Assembly (NCBI GenBank): GCA_000818095.1
Contig: CP009416.1
Location: 2,898,501 to 2,962,500 of the forward strand
Direction of reading: 5' to 3'
DNA length: 64,000 nt
Source of the DNA: Jeotgalibacillus malaysiensis
Lineage (GTDB): Bacteria; Bacillota; Bacilli; Bacillales; Jeotgalibacillaceae
Under the pieces are notes generated by a model that worked only from the letters and a program-made list of their open reading frames with translations, was not told the origin of the DNA and ran no database searches. Below are positions 18,736 to 27,834 of this stretch, in pieces (within the stretch, counting starts at the first letter, position 1; each line of letters begins with the position of its first letter). A program made the position numbers and the translations under genes.

Positions 18736-20133
18736 ATAAGGGTCTTGCAGCTTGCTCTGCTCAGTATGATTGCGTTTGTATTTTTATGGGGTGCGTCGGT
18801 TACTGTGCTGTACCTTTACGCTAAAACGACCGGGCCTCCTTCTATTGCCGTTACGCAGTCGACGCTGCTTCTCCGCCCTCAGAGTTTCTTGGAGCCGCCC
18901 CATTTTTCCAGGAGGCTGTTTGGAAGGAGCTTGAGTCAATTGATCTTGAGCCCTACTATCTGAAATATGGCGGGCTGAAAATTTATACAATGCTTGATAC
19001 AGACCTGCAGGAAATTGCCGATGAGGTTGTAAAAGAAAATATGCCTGATACTGAACTAGAAGTTGCATTTGCTGCAATTGATCCTGACAGTGGTGAAGTG
19101 AAGGCGATGACTGGTGGGAGGGATTTTGAGAAGAGTCCGTTTACCCGTGTCACGCAGGCGCTCAGGCAGCCCGGTTCTACGATGAAACCGATTCTTTACA
19201 GTGCAGCGCTTGAAAAAGGCTTCACACCGGCTACGACAATGCGCAGTGAGCCGACTACTTTTACCTATGATGAAGGCAGAAGTGAATATGCACCGCAAAA
19301 TTTTAATCAGAAGTATGCAAATGATGCAATCACGCTTGCTCAGGCAATTGCCATTTCAGATAATATCTACGCTGTAAAAGCGCATGAGTTTTTAGGTAGC
19401 AGCGTATTGAAAAGTCAGGCGAAGGAATTTGGCTTGAGTACGCCTGTGCAGGAGGTTCCTTCTGCCGCACTCGGCACGTCTGAAGCAGTCCCGCTTGAGC
19501 TGTTTAATGCTTATTCCGTTTTTGCAAATGGCGGGAAAAAGGTTAAGCCTATGCTGATCAGAAAGATTGAAGAGCCAGATGGTGAAGTGATTTATGAGAA
19601 GAAAAAATGCAAAGTGTGTGATTGATGAGCAGCAGGCGTTTGTCATGACGCATATGCTGACAGGAACGTTTGATCCGGCTTTAAATGATTATTCCACTGT
19701 GACCGGGATTACACTTCTAGATGAAAAAACGCGTGAGTACGCTGCAAAATCCGGTACAACTGACACAGATCAGTGGATAATCGGTTTTTCACCGGCGCTC
19801 ACTGCAGGCGTCTGGACAGGCTATGATGATGCACGGACATTGACGCTCACAGAAGATAAGCAGGCTGCAAAATGGATCTGGCTTAGATTTATGGAGCGGG
19901 CGCATGCAGAACAGCCAGAGGAGTTTTTCGTCCCTCCCCCCGGCGTAACTGCCGTTCAGATGGACCCACACACAGGCCTTTTAGCTGGAGAATCTTGCGG
20001 AAAACGGACTGCCTACTTTGTAGAAGCAACAGCACCTGTAGAGGACTGCGATGGAAATGCGGTGCCACCTGGTGAGCCTGTCAACGGACACACAGAGGAT
20101 GAAAACTGGTTTAAGAAATGGTTTATGGAATAA
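18735..20133 (+). pseudogene. pbpG: Broken class A penicillin-binding protein (pbpG-like)
   Basis: Three fragments of one high-molecular-weight PBP. First: a basic stretch and membrane anchor (LLSMIAFVFLWGASVTVLYL, 18730-18860). The whole glycosyltransferase domain, roughly 200 residues, is then missing, with a frame change at about 18865-18895. Next comes a transpeptidase domain with the serine motif GSTMKP (near 19175) and SDN (near 19360). A second frameshift in an A6 run at about 19600 is followed by the rest, with the KSGTT motif near 19750 and the C-terminal tail. The original start is gone: the 5' end is fused to repeat copy 6. In B. subtilis pbpG (sporulation PBP 2d) sits next to speE, so position supports the identity. 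It is unlikely to make a working enzyme. Confidence 0.88.
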
Positions 20134-20149
20134 AGACAAATTGAATGCA

Positions 20150-20182
20150 AAAAGACCCGAGGTGTGCGGCCTCGGGTCTTTT
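20150..20182 (+). terminator. Intrinsic terminator of the former pbpG
   Basis: AAAAGACCCGAGG and CCTCGGGTCTTTT form a perfect stem, 17 bases past the stop. Confidence 0.88.
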
Positions 20183-20295
20183 CGTGTCCTAGCTACATAT
20201 TCAATGCAACTGTAAAATAATTTTACTCTCTTTATTCGCCTCTAGCAATAATCAGTGATAGTTTTCTACAATCCGTCACAATTTGTTCACGAATG

Positions 20296-20811
20296 TCATT
20301 TTTCTGTTGACAGCAGCGCCTCATGAAGCTCCGGCTCTGACGCCTCCCAAAATGCTTCATTGTGAGCTTTCAGAAAATCTGCCAGTACTTTTTTAGACGT
20401 GTCATCCATATGATCTACGATGATTTTGCGCTTCATTGATTTATCCATTAGGTTCACATGATCTGCAAGCACTTTATAGCCTCTTCGCTTCTCCACATTT
20501 ACAACCATTTCACATGCCGTTACACCCGCATAATAAGGTCCCTCAGGCTTACGGTCAATCGTGACCCAGACAAGCCAGTAGTCTTTGCCGCCTTCTGAAT
20601 CTTCACGGTTCGTTGTAAATTTGATACGTTTTTCTACTTTGGATCTTGCGTGCATGGCGCCGATATCGACTTCTGCTTCCTGTTCTGCAACATCTACAAT
20701 GACTGGTGATACGTTATCAAGACTGAGTGAGCCGACACCAAAGCCACCGTGGCCGTCTGTCGGATCGTTTTTAATAATGTTAAAACCGATGTTTTTCTTT
20801 TTGTCTGACAT
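20296..20811 (-). CDS. ywhD: YwhD family protein
   Basis: 171 residues matching the YwhD family in length and landmarks (NIIKNDPTDGHGGFGVGSLS; DYWLVWVTIDR; PYYAGVTACEM). It has no signal peptide or membrane segment, so it is cytoplasmic. Function is unknown. The start ATG follows AAAGGAGCG. It lies beside pbpG and ywhB, as in B. subtilis. A family P repeat lies right upstream. Confidence 0.88.
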   Translation of the reverse strand: MSDKKKNIGFNIIKNDPTDGHGGFGVGSLSLDNVSPVIVDVAEQEAEVDIGAMHARSKVEKRIKFTTNREDSEGGKDYWLVWVTIDRKPEGPYYAGVTACEMVVNVEKRRGYKVLADHVNLMDKSMKRKIIVDHMDDTSKKVLADFLKAHNEAFWEASEPELHEALLSTEK

Positions 20812-20848
20812 GTATGTTCGCTCCTTTACGTATTACTCTGTTGATATT

Positions 20849-20977
20849 GGCTGTTGATTTCCGCTACAGGCGGACGCTTTCCGTGGCCGGGCGCTGAGCC
20901 ATCAGGCTTCGCCGTGATCGTCTCACCTGTCCCTTCCTGCCACAGGAGTCGCCGCCTTACGCTCCAATCACAGCTGT
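20849..20977. repeat. Family P palindromic repeat, copy 7
   Basis: Arms GCTGTTGATTTCCGC and AATCACAGCTG, with GGCGGACGCTTTCCGTGG and CAGGAGTCGCCGCC. In the divergent space between ywhD and ywhB; the remaining bases to 21139 are AT-rich and hold the ywhB ribosome binding site. Confidence 0.85.
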
Positions 20978-21139
20978 GCAGGTATTTTGAAAGTCTTCCC
21001 AAACAAAACCAACAAATCAATCTTTGATTTATGTAAAAGTGTAAAAAATCATATACAATAAATGTGCGTTATCGTAATTAATTGTATCACATGAGATCAA
21101 TTGAAGACGATGAATACACTTTGGAAGGGGTTCTGAGAT

Positions 21140-21325
21140 ATGCCGATCGTTACAGTGAAAATGATTGAGGGTCGCAGTGATGACCAGAAAAGAGCACTTG
21201 TTGAAAAGGTGACAGATGCAGTCGTTGAGACAACTGGCGCAACGCCGGATAAGGTTTCGATTATTATCGAGGAAATGAAGAAGACGGATTATGGTGTTGG
21301 CGGCAAGAGAGTTAGTGATCAATAA
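21140..21325 (+). CDS. ywhB: 4-oxalocrotonate tautomerase family protein YwhB
   Basis: 61 residues, the typical size of the small tautomerase subunit. The chain begins MPIVTVKM, so the catalytic Pro becomes N-terminal after Met removal. Arg residues in EGRSDDQKRALVE fit the family active site. It would work as a hexamer and tautomerise enol/keto acids; the natural substrate in bacilli is unknown. Preceded by GGAAGGGG and followed by its own terminator. Confidence 0.93.
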   Translation: MPIVTVKMIEGRSDDQKRALVEKVTDAVVETTGATPDKVSIIIEEMKKTDYGVGGKRVSDQ

Positions 21326-21334
21326 GAACAGAAA

Positions 21335-21370
21335 AAACTTCCTCAGGCGCTGCCTGGAGGAAGTTTCTTT
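21335..21370 (+). terminator. Intrinsic terminator after ywhB
   Basis: AAACTTCCTC and GAGGAAGTTTC pair around a GC-rich inner loop. Confidence 0.82.
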
Positions 21371-21386
21371 GGCGCTACCGCGCATA

Positions 21387-21530
21387 GGTCAAATGACATG
21401 AAGCGTCGAAGGTTGCATGTTAAGTGGCGAACCAGCCGTATTTACTGTCGAACACTATGTGTTTACCGTCGAACAAGGCTGGTTTACCTTCGAACATGCC
21501 ACGTTTAACGCCGAACCACACACAACCCCT
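21387..21530 (+). repeat. 21-bp phased array D (GTCGAAC motif)
   Basis: CGAA occurs at 21407, 21428, 21449, 21470, 21491 and 21512, six units with an exact 21-bp step. A second weaker motif TTTAC or TTTAA sits about 14 bases into most units. A leader GGTCAAA has its CAAA at 21390, 17 bp before the first CGAA, as in arrays E and J. Lies between the convergent ywhB and fruA. Confidence 0.88.
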
Positions 21531-23395
21531 TAAGCCACAACCGGCTTCTTCAAAAATCCAACTGTCAGCGCAGTCACAACAGTACCCGCCACAATCGCAA
21601 TTGCGTACAGCAGAATATTAATCACTGCACCTTCAAGCGTTGGGAAGACGAAGATTCCGCCGTGCGGTGCGCGCAGGGCAAGGTCGAACCATAGTGTCAG
21701 ACCGCCTGCCACTGCTGAACCCGCAACTGCTGAAGGAATCACACGCAGCGGATCGGCTGCTGCGAATGGGATTGCACCTTCTGTGATAAAGAATGCACCA
21801 AGGAAATATGCTGAAACCCCAGTTTTACGCTCCTGTTCATTGAACTTTTTACGGAAAAGTGTTGTTGCAAGCGCCATTCCAAGTGGCGGCACCATACCAC
21901 CAGCCATAACAGCTGCCTGAGGTCCGAACTGACCGTCAGCTGCGACTGCAAGTGCGAATGCATAAGCTGCTTTGTTAATCGGACCACCCATATCAATCGC
22001 CATCATACCGCCAAGCAGTAACCCTAATAGCGCAAGGTTTCCTGTTCCAAGACCACCTAACCAGTCAATGACGCCCTGGTTAATTGCGCTAAGCGGCTGA
22101 ACCGCCCAATACATAATTAAGCCAGTAATCAAAATACCAAATAGCGGATAGATCAGAACCGGTTTTAAACCATTAAAGACCTGTGGAAGATTTGCAAATA
22201 CGCGTTTCAATCCAAGGACCAAGTAACCTGCAAGGAAACCGGCGATAATTCCGCCAAGGAAACCAGCGTTACTTGAAGCGGCCATCAATCCGCCGACCAT
22301 ACCTGGTGCAAATCCAGGACGATCCGCAATACTCATCGCGATAAATGCTGCCAGTACCGGGATAATGAGTGCAAATGCATTTTCTCCGCCGATATAGCTT
22401 AAGATATCACCAAGCGGCGAACGCTCACCTGTGATCTGATCTTCAAACATGAACGATAGTGCGATCAGGATTCCTCCACCCACGATAAACGGAAGCATAT
22501 TTGATACACCGTTCATCAGGTGCTTATAGACGCCTGAACGTCCTTTTGCCTGGCCTTCTTCTCTCTTCTCGCCTGATCCGCCGCTTCCCTGATAGACAGG
22601 TGCATCCTGCTTAATCGCGCGGTTGATTAGTGTTTCAGTCTTGCGGATTCCATCTGTTACTGGTACTTCAATGACGCGTTTCCCTTTAAAACGTTCCATT
22701 TCAACCTTTGTATCAGCTGCGACGATAATCGCTACAGCGTTTTCAATTTCTTCAGCAGTCAGCACGTTTTTCGCACCGTCTGAACCGTTTGTTTCAACCT
22801 TGATCGGCACATTCATTTCTTTTGCTTTATTTTTCAGTGCATCTGCAGCCATGTAAGTATGTGCAATCCCTGTCGGACAGCCCGTTACTGCTAAAATCTG
22901 ACCCTGTACTTCACCAGTTTCCTGCTCTTCCTCTGCTTCCTCTTCTTCAAAGCTTGAGATCAGTGCAATCACATCATCCGGCGTTTTTGCATCAAGCAGT
23001 CCCTGTTTGACCTCGTCTTTCAGAAGCAGGACTGATAAACGGCTGAGCGCCTGTAAATGTGTATCGTTTGCGCCTTCCGTTGCTGCGATCATGAACACCA
23101 GGTGGGCCGGCTGACCGTCAAGCGACTCATAATCAAGTCCCTCTACTGAGCGTCCAAATGCAATCGCAGGCTCTTTTACCGCCTTCGTCTTTGCGTGAGG
23201 AATCGCTACACCTTCTCCAATACCAGTTGTCGTCTGGTCTTCACGTGCCTGAATCGCTTCACGGTATGCTTTTGGATCGGCAAGCTTTCCTGCGCGGTCT
23301 AACAGGCTGACCATTTCATCAATGGTGCCCTGTTTTTCTGTTGACTTCAGCTCTAAATTAATTGTGCTTTTTGTGAGTAGATCTGTAATCTTCAT
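21530..23395 (-). CDS. fruA: Fructose-specific PTS enzyme IIABC
   Basis: 621 residues with domains in the order A-B-C. IIA (about 1-150) has its phosphorylated His in GVAIPHAKTKAV near 67. IIB (about 165-265) has the active Cys in AVTGCPTGIAHTYMAA near 175. IIC (about 300-610) is a membrane channel with some eight to ten segments. It imports fructose as fructose 1-phosphate, the substrate of FruK. The ATG overlaps the fruK stop (ATGA). Last gene of fruR-fruK-fruA. Confidence 0.97.
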   Translation of the reverse strand: MKITDLLTKSTINLELKSTEKQGTIDEMVSLLDRAGKLADPKAYREAIQAREDQTTTGIGEGVAIPHAKTKAVKEPAIAFGRSVEGLDYESLDGQPAHLVFMIAATEGANDTHLQALSRLSVLLLKDEVKQGLLDAKTPDDVIALISSFEEEEAEEEQETGEVQGQILAVTGCPTGIAHTYMAADALKNKAKEMNVPIKVETNGSDGAKNVLTAEEIENAVAIIVAADTKVEMERFKGKRVIEVPVTDGIRKTETLINRAIKQDAPVYQGSGGSGEKREEGQAKGRSGVYKHLMNGVSNMLPFIVGGGILIALSFMFEDQITGERSPLGDILSYIGGENAFALIIPVLAAFIAMSIADRPGFAPGMVGGLMAASSNAGFLGGIIAGFLAGYLVLGLKRVFANLPQVFNGLKPVLIYPLFGILITGLIMYWAVQPLSAINQGVIDWLGGLGTGNLALLGLLLGGMMAIDMGGPINKAAYAFALAVAADGQFGPQAAVMAGGMVPPLGMALATTLFRKKFNEQERKTGVSAYFLGAFFITEGAIPFAAADPLRVIPSAVAGSAVAGGLTLWFDLALRAPHGGIFVFPTLEGAVINILLYAIAIVAGTVVTALTVGFLKKPVVA

Positions 23396-24312
23396 TTTAC
23401 TAACCCCCTTATTTGTACCATTGGCAAGTAGTGATCAATTTGTTCTTTTACAGCAAGACCTTCAGAGAATGCGGTTGCTGCACCGCACGCCATACTGAGC
23501 GCAAATGTATCTTCTATTGAATAACCTTTTTCAAGACCTGCAAGGAATCCTGCTACCGATGAGTCACCCGCTCCAACGCTGTTTTTCAGCTCACCTTTTG
23601 GAGGGGTGGCAATATAAGTCTCGTCACCTGCGAATAAAACTGCACCATCTTCAGCCATCGACACCATCAGATACTCAATCTGATGTTCGTTATAAAATCG
23701 TCTGCCGTGCGCTACCGCGTCCTCAACCGTTTCAATGTCCTGGCCGATATAGCCACCCAGTTCTTTATGATTCGGCTTGATCAGTGTCAGCGGAGTCTTT
23801 AGCGCCGGTTCGAGCAGCGACTTTTCAGAATCGATGACGACCTGCATTTCATTTTGATAAGCCGCAGCAGCAAGCTTTCCGTATAAATCCCGCTCCACGC
23901 TTGAGGGGATACTTCCTGCGAGCACAAGCGTATCGCCTTTTCCATAACGGCTGACAAGTTCAATCAGTTCACTGACTTTTTCAGCTGAAATGACAGGCCC
24001 GGCAGCATTAATTTCTGTTTCTTCATCCGTTTTCAGCTTAATATTGATCCGGGAATGATCCTCAACGTGAATAAAATCAGCTTTAATCTGTTTTTCAGCA
24101 AGTGTGTCTTCAATGAATCTTCCACTGAATCCGCCGGTAAATCCGGTTGCCGTACTGTGTACATCCAGCTCTTTTAACACCTGCGAAACGTTGATCCCTT
24201 TTCCGCCTGCATAAAATGCTGTTTGATCTGTTCTATTTAAATGTCCTGTGCTGAATTGATCAACACGGACGACATAATCCACTGAAGGATTGAGTGTTAC
24301 TGTTAAAATCAT
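23392..24312 (-). CDS. fruK: 1-phosphofructokinase
   Basis: 306 residues of the PfkB family. N-terminal MILTVTLNPSVDYVVRVD, a glycine pair in YAGGKGINVSQVLKEL near 40, and the anion-hole and catalytic Asp motif KNSVGAGDSSVAGFLAG near 245 are all present. It phosphorylates fructose 1-phosphate to fructose 1,6-bisphosphate. The start overlaps the fruR stop by four bases and its own stop overlaps fruA, so the three genes are translationally coupled. Confidence 0.97.
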   Translation of the reverse strand: MILTVTLNPSVDYVVRVDQFSTGHLNRTDQTAFYAGGKGINVSQVLKELDVHSTATGFTGGFSGRFIEDTLAEKQIKADFIHVEDHSRINIKLKTDEETEINAAGPVISAEKVSELIELVSRYGKGDTLVLAGSIPSSVERDLYGKLAAAAYQNEMQVVIDSEKSLLEPALKTPLTLIKPNHKELGGYIGQDIETVEDAVAHGRRFYNEHQIEYLMVSMAEDGAVLFAGDETYIATPPKGELKNSVGAGDSSVAGFLAGLEKGYSIEDTFALSMACGAATAFSEGLAVKEQIDHYLPMVQIRGLVK

Positions 24313-25058
24313 ACTTCCACCTCTTTTACGCTGGTCTGGTTTTTATATCGTGCTGCATTTTCCTCAAACGTCTCTGTGATGAGTGCCGCTTCATTTAACT
24401 CCCCAAACCTTGCAAATGCAATCTCACCGATCTTTTCTGAATCCGCCAGCACAAAAGCCTCCCGCGAAAGACTAATCGCAGCCGCCTTCACCTGTGCTTC
24501 CTCCGGATCAGGCGTCGTATAACCCGACTCATAATGAACCCCGTTCGTTCCCATAAATGCTTTATCAAATCTGTAGCCGTTCAGCGAATCAATCGCGCCC
24601 CTGCCAATCAATGCATTTGTCTTAGGCTTAATCGCACCACCGGTTAAATAAGTGCGGATGCCCTTTTTCATTAAAGCATCAATATGCATCAGTCCATTTG
24701 TCACGACAATAATGTCTCCCTCAGGCAGGTACGGAATCATATGACTGGTTGTCGAGCCTGCATCAATAAAGATACAATCCCCTTCCTCCACAAGCGCTGC
24801 CGCCGCCTGAGCGATTCGCTGCTTTTGGTGAAGGTTTTTGACTGATTTCTCTTCCATACCGGGTTCATCCATTTTCCGTTCCATTCTTCTGGCCCCGCCA
24901 TGAATTCTTTTAATGAACTTCTTTTTTTCAAGCTCTGTTAAGTCTCGCCTGATCGTTGATTCCGAAGCACCGGTGATATCGATAAGCTCCTGGATTTTCA
25001 CTGTTTCAAAGGACTTCAGCTTATCTAGAATGATGGAATAACGCTCTTCAGTCAGCAT
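24309..25058 (-). CDS. fruR: DeoR-family repressor FruR
   Basis: 249 residues from the ATG of MLTEERYSII, seven bases after AAGGAG. An N-terminal winged helix (SESTIRRDLTELEKKKFIKR near 34-53) is followed by a DeoR sensor domain with DAGSTTSHMIPYL near 95. By homology it represses the fru operon and is released by fructose 1-phosphate. It is the first gene of its own operon, so autoregulated. Codons upstream of this ATG are in frame but contain the promoter region. Confidence 0.95.
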   Translation of the reverse strand: MLTEERYSIILDKLKSFETVKIQELIDITGASESTIRRDLTELEKKKFIKRIHGGARRMERKMDEPGMEEKSVKNLHQKQRIAQAAAALVEEGDCIFIDAGSTTSHMIPYLPEGDIIVVTNGLMHIDALMKKGIRTYLTGGAIKPKTNALIGRGAIDSLNGYRFDKAFMGTNGVHYESGYTTPDPEEAQVKAAAISLSREAFVLADSEKIGEIAFARFGELNEAALITETFEENAARYKNQTSVKEVEV

Positions 25059-25091
25059 ATCCATTCTCCTTCTCGTGTTGTTTGTAATTTC

Positions 25092-25120
25092 ATTATAAAG
25101 ATAACGCTTACATAAATCAA
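25092..25120 (-). promoter_or_regulatory. fru operon promoter with an internal cre site
   Basis: On the minus strand -35 TTGATT (25115-25120) and -10 TATAAT (25092-25097) are 17 bp apart. ATGTAAGCGTTATCT (25099-25113) lies in the spacer and matches the CcpA cre consensus at every fixed position. CcpA bound there would block RNA polymerase, which predicts glucose repression. Confidence 0.9.
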
Positions 25121-25179
25121 TCATTTTCTTTCAAAAACACTCAAAAACGTTCAGATTATTTTGATGAGTTTTCTATAAC

Positions 25180-25302
25180 GGTTCATTTCCGCTTCAGGGG
25201 GACGCTTTCCGGACGATGGTTGCTGAGCCTCCTCACCTTCGGTTGCGGGGTCTCAGCTTCCCACTAATCGTCCCGGAGTCGCCCCCTTACGCTCCAATGA
25301 AC
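25180..25302. repeat. Family P palindromic repeat, copy 8
   Basis: Arms GGTTCATTTCC and AATGAACC; GGGGGACGCTTTCCGGACG and CGTCCCGGAGTCGCCCCC. Upstream of the fru promoter. Confidence 0.85.
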
Positions 25303-25357
25303 CTGAGTGGTCATCTTAAATTCTGTTTGTTTTAAAGTTGTTTGTAGCATAAGGGGT

Positions 25358-25505
25358 GGGTCAAATGGCCCGAAATGTCGAAGTTTATGCTGCAAGTATC
25401 GAACCACCTGGTTTATCCGTCGAACATCGGATATTTCCCGTTGAACCAAACATATTTCCCGGCGAACACACGCCTGCATACGTCGAACCACCTTGCGCCC
25501 AGCAC
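25358..25505 (+). repeat. 21-bp phased array E (GTCGAAC motif)
   Basis: CGAA or TGAA falls at 25379, 25400, 25421, 25442, 25463 and 25484, exact 21-bp steps. The leader GGGTCAAATGG has CAAA at 25362, 17 bp before the first unit, as in arrays D and J. Lies between the fru promoter region and the ywgA terminator. Confidence 0.88.
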
Positions 25506-25506
25506 A

Positions 25507-25538
25507 AAACAAAAACCCCTCCAACAATGGAGAGGTTC
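25507..25538 (-). terminator. Intrinsic terminator after ywgA
   Basis: AACCTCTCC and GGAGGGGTT pair around ATTGTT, followed by TTTGTTTTG on the minus strand. Confidence 0.82.
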
Positions 25539-25542
25539 TCAT

Positions 25543-26043
25543 TTAAGATAATGTCTTCAAATGCGCTATGTAAGCCAAAGCTTCCTGACATTCATCATCT
25601 GTATAGTTCTGCTTTTCTTTTACTTTTCTTACCTTTTCAATGCATTCCTCTTCTTCAAGTGAATCAAAGTAAAGAATCGTTGAGACGAGTTCTAAAAATC
25701 TTGAGGACTGCTGGTTGAGGTCTGTCAGGAACGGCTGCAGTTCAGCTGACGGCAGCTCCTGCGATGCAAGAAAGTCTCTTCCTTCATCCGTGATTTCGTA
25801 GCGGTACTGGTAATAGCCGCTTTTTTTCTCGTTATACTCCTTTAAAAAGCCCATATTACACAGTTCTTCCACTCTTAGCGTCAATTCTTCCGAGTAAGGT
25901 CCGAAGAAGTGGAACTGATATTTTTCGTGAAAAGCATAGTTGTGCTTTTTGGCGATAAAAATGATCTTCTGCAGCTTTTTTCTGCCGACAATTTCATCTA
26001 CAGCTGAAAATGCCTGCATGAGCCGGGCGTGATCCTTCATCAT
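25543..26043 (-). CDS. ywgA: YwgA family protein
   Basis: 166 residues. The pattern of the YwgA family is visible: LMQAFSAVDEIVGRKKLQKI at the N-terminus, then HFFGPYSEELTLRVEEL, which resembles the region after the winged helix in GP63/SocA-like (DUF4065-type) proteins. Cytoplasmic, function unknown. The start ATG ATG follows GGGGAGAAAGTCA. It is 15 bases downstream of ywfO and shares its transcript, as in B. subtilis. Confidence 0.85.
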   Translation of the reverse strand: MMKDHARLMQAFSAVDEIVGRKKLQKIIFIAKKHNYAFHEKYQFHFFGPYSEELTLRVEELCNMGFLKEYNEKKSGYYQYRYEITDEGRDFLASQELPSAELQPFLTDLNQQSSRFLELVSTILYFDSLEEEECIEKVRKVKEKQNYTDDECQEALAYIAHLKTLS

Positions 26044-26058
26044 TGACTTTCTCCCCTT

Positions 26059-27366
26059 TTAGCGTTCTGATATCCCGAGAATGTCGAGGATTCTCTGCTT
26101 TGTTTCTTTATGAGATGAATCATCCATCAGGCAATCTTTTGGATAATACAATTTATGGTCTGTTCTTCTTTTCCCTGAAATCGCATCTACAATCTCAGAT
26201 TGACGTGAAAGTTCTCTAATTTCACCGCCGGGCATTAATAAATGGATCGGAACTCTTTCCTCTTCTTCTCCAGGCCGGTAGAAATCATACGGCAGATCTG
26301 AAGACGAGTCAACCACCAGATAATAGTCCGGATCGAGCTCAGCCTCTTTAAACAGCTGTTCAAGCTGATTTAATTTTTTATATTCCTTTGAAGGGTCGAA
26401 TTCCACATATTTAAACAGCCTTCTCTGCATAAAACGGTCACATAGATCTCTTAAAATCGGATCCTTTTCATCTTCCCACATTTGAAAATAGTAAGTGACG
26501 ACTGACTCATCAAGGTTCAGGTAATCTTTAAGTGAAACGTGTCCTGAAAACATTGATTTAAAATGTCTCGGTTCATAGGCAAATTCATATCCCTGGCTGC
26601 TCAGTTCCTTTGCGCGGTGAAGAATCTTTGTCAAAATCACTTCCGAGCTACGTGTAACAGGATGGAAGTATACCTGCCAGTACATCTGATAGCGGCTCAT
26701 AATGTAGTCTTCTACTGCATGCATCCCGCTCGACTTAATCACAACCTGATCATCTACTGGTCTTAACACGCGCAGGATTCTTTCCATATCAAAATGGCCG
26801 TAGCTGACACCTGTAAAGTAAGCGTCACGCTGCAGGTAATCCATACGGTCAGCGTCGATCTGACTTGATATCAGGCTGATAACCTGCTTATTTTCATACG
26901 TTTTGGCGATCACATCTGCCACTTTTTGCGGAAAGTCAGGTGACACTTTTGAGAGCACCTGATTTACTTCTGTATGACCTAAAATAATTTCCTGTGTGAA
27001 ATCCTCATGATCAAGATCAAATACTTTTTCAAATGAATGTGAAAAAGGACCGTGACCCAGGTCATGCAGCAGTGCAGCACACAGACACAACAACCGCTCA
27101 CTGTGATCCCATTCAGGTCTTGAAGCAAAGACGTCATCCACGATCCGGCGTATAATTTCATAGACGCCTAGCGAGTGGTTGAACCGGCTGTGCTCTGCCC
27201 CGTGAAAAGTCAGATACGTTGTTCCAAGCTGACGAATTCTTCTCAGACGCTGAAACTCACGCGTTCCAACTAGATCCCAGATCACTTGATCCCGAACATG
27301 GATATAGCGGTGTACAGGATCCTTGAATACTTTTTCCTCAGCCAGTTTTTGCTGCGCGTACGTCAT
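26059..27366 (-). CDS. ywfO: HD-domain phosphohydrolase YwfO
   Basis: 435 residues. The HD metal-binding motifs are in the N-terminal half: HSRFNHSLGVYEI near 58, LLHDLGHGPFSHSFE near 95 (the HD pair) and the third Asp in SSQIDADRMDYL near 168. Relatives are dGTPase-like; a related enterococcal protein was described as a dNTP triphosphohydrolase, but I infer no specific substrate. The start ATG has GAGGGAC upstream. First gene of ywfO-ywgA. Confidence 0.9.
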   Translation of the reverse strand: MTYAQQKLAEEKVFKDPVHRYIHVRDQVIWDLVGTREFQRLRRIRQLGTTYLTFHGAEHSRFNHSLGVYEIIRRIVDDVFASRPEWDHSERLLCLCAALLHDLGHGPFSHSFEKVFDLDHEDFTQEIILGHTEVNQVLSKVSPDFPQKVADVIAKTYENKQVISLISSQIDADRMDYLQRDAYFTGVSYGHFDMERILRVLRPVDDQVVIKSSGMHAVEDYIMSRYQMYWQVYFHPVTRSSEVILTKILHRAKELSSQGYEFAYEPRHFKSMFSGHVSLKDYLNLDESVVTYYFQMWEDEKDPILRDLCDRFMQRRLFKYVEFDPSKEYKKLNQLEQLFKEAELDPDYYLVVDSSSDLPYDFYRPGEEEERVPIHLLMPGGEIRELSRQSEIVDAISGKRRTDHKLYYPKDCLMDDSSHKETKQRILDILGISER

Positions 27367-27834
27367 GTATGTCCCTCATCTCTTTCGTTATGTTTCATTA
27401 TAACGGGTTATTTTTTTACTTCACGACTTGACAAATTTCAAGGTTTTTCAAATGCCGGTGTCTCAGTTTTTGAGACAGGAAAAGTTTTTTGAGAATGAAA
27501 AATTTTTATAGTCGCTGTCCCTTTCCATGGAGTCTCCGTCCTCCATTCCAAAGGCCAGCTGAGTATATGATCTAAATTTACTTGGTTTCAATTAATTGAA
27601 ACGTCAACAACCAAATATCCTCTTTTCAACATTAAAACAGCCGTCAGTTTTATCCAAATCGCATTTTACATATGTATGTTCTCTAATTAATTTGTTCGCT
27701 ACCTGTAATTGTAACTGACATGAAGTCACAGTTTCAATTTTGTACAGTGGAATCTTTTTTAGGACGTGATGTATAAAACTTTCACACCCGGGAGAAAATG
27801 ATAGCAGAAAGATTCAAAGATTGGAGTGACGAGG
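27367..27834. other. Divergent intergenic region ywfO/rsfA with a decayed family P copy
   Basis: On the minus strand TATAAT at about 27397 could be the -10 of ywfO. A small hairpin GTCTCAGTTTTTGAGAC is at about 27460. At 27509-27563 there is an internally deleted family P repeat (GTCCCTTTCC, then GGAGTCTCCGTCC, then GGCCAGC). The sigma-F-like promoter of rsfA is listed separately. The rest is AT-rich with no gene seen. Confidence 0.55.
27771..27800 (+). promoter_or_regulatory. Sigma-F/sigma-G type promoter of rsfA
   Basis: GTATA (27771-27775), 15 bp, then GGAGAAAATG (27791-27800). This matches the forespore sigma-F consensus (GYWTA and GGNRANANT). B. subtilis rsfA is transcribed by sigma-F, which supports the reading. 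Confidence 0.75.

Noticed and set aside
18664-18963. Independent 99-codon gene starting inside a family P repeat
   Set aside because: Its N-terminus is repeat sequence and its end is out-of-frame pbpG; it is part of the pseudogene.
25356-25718. 120-codon plus-strand frame
   Set aside because: It runs through array E and the terminator into the antisense of ywgA; not a gene.
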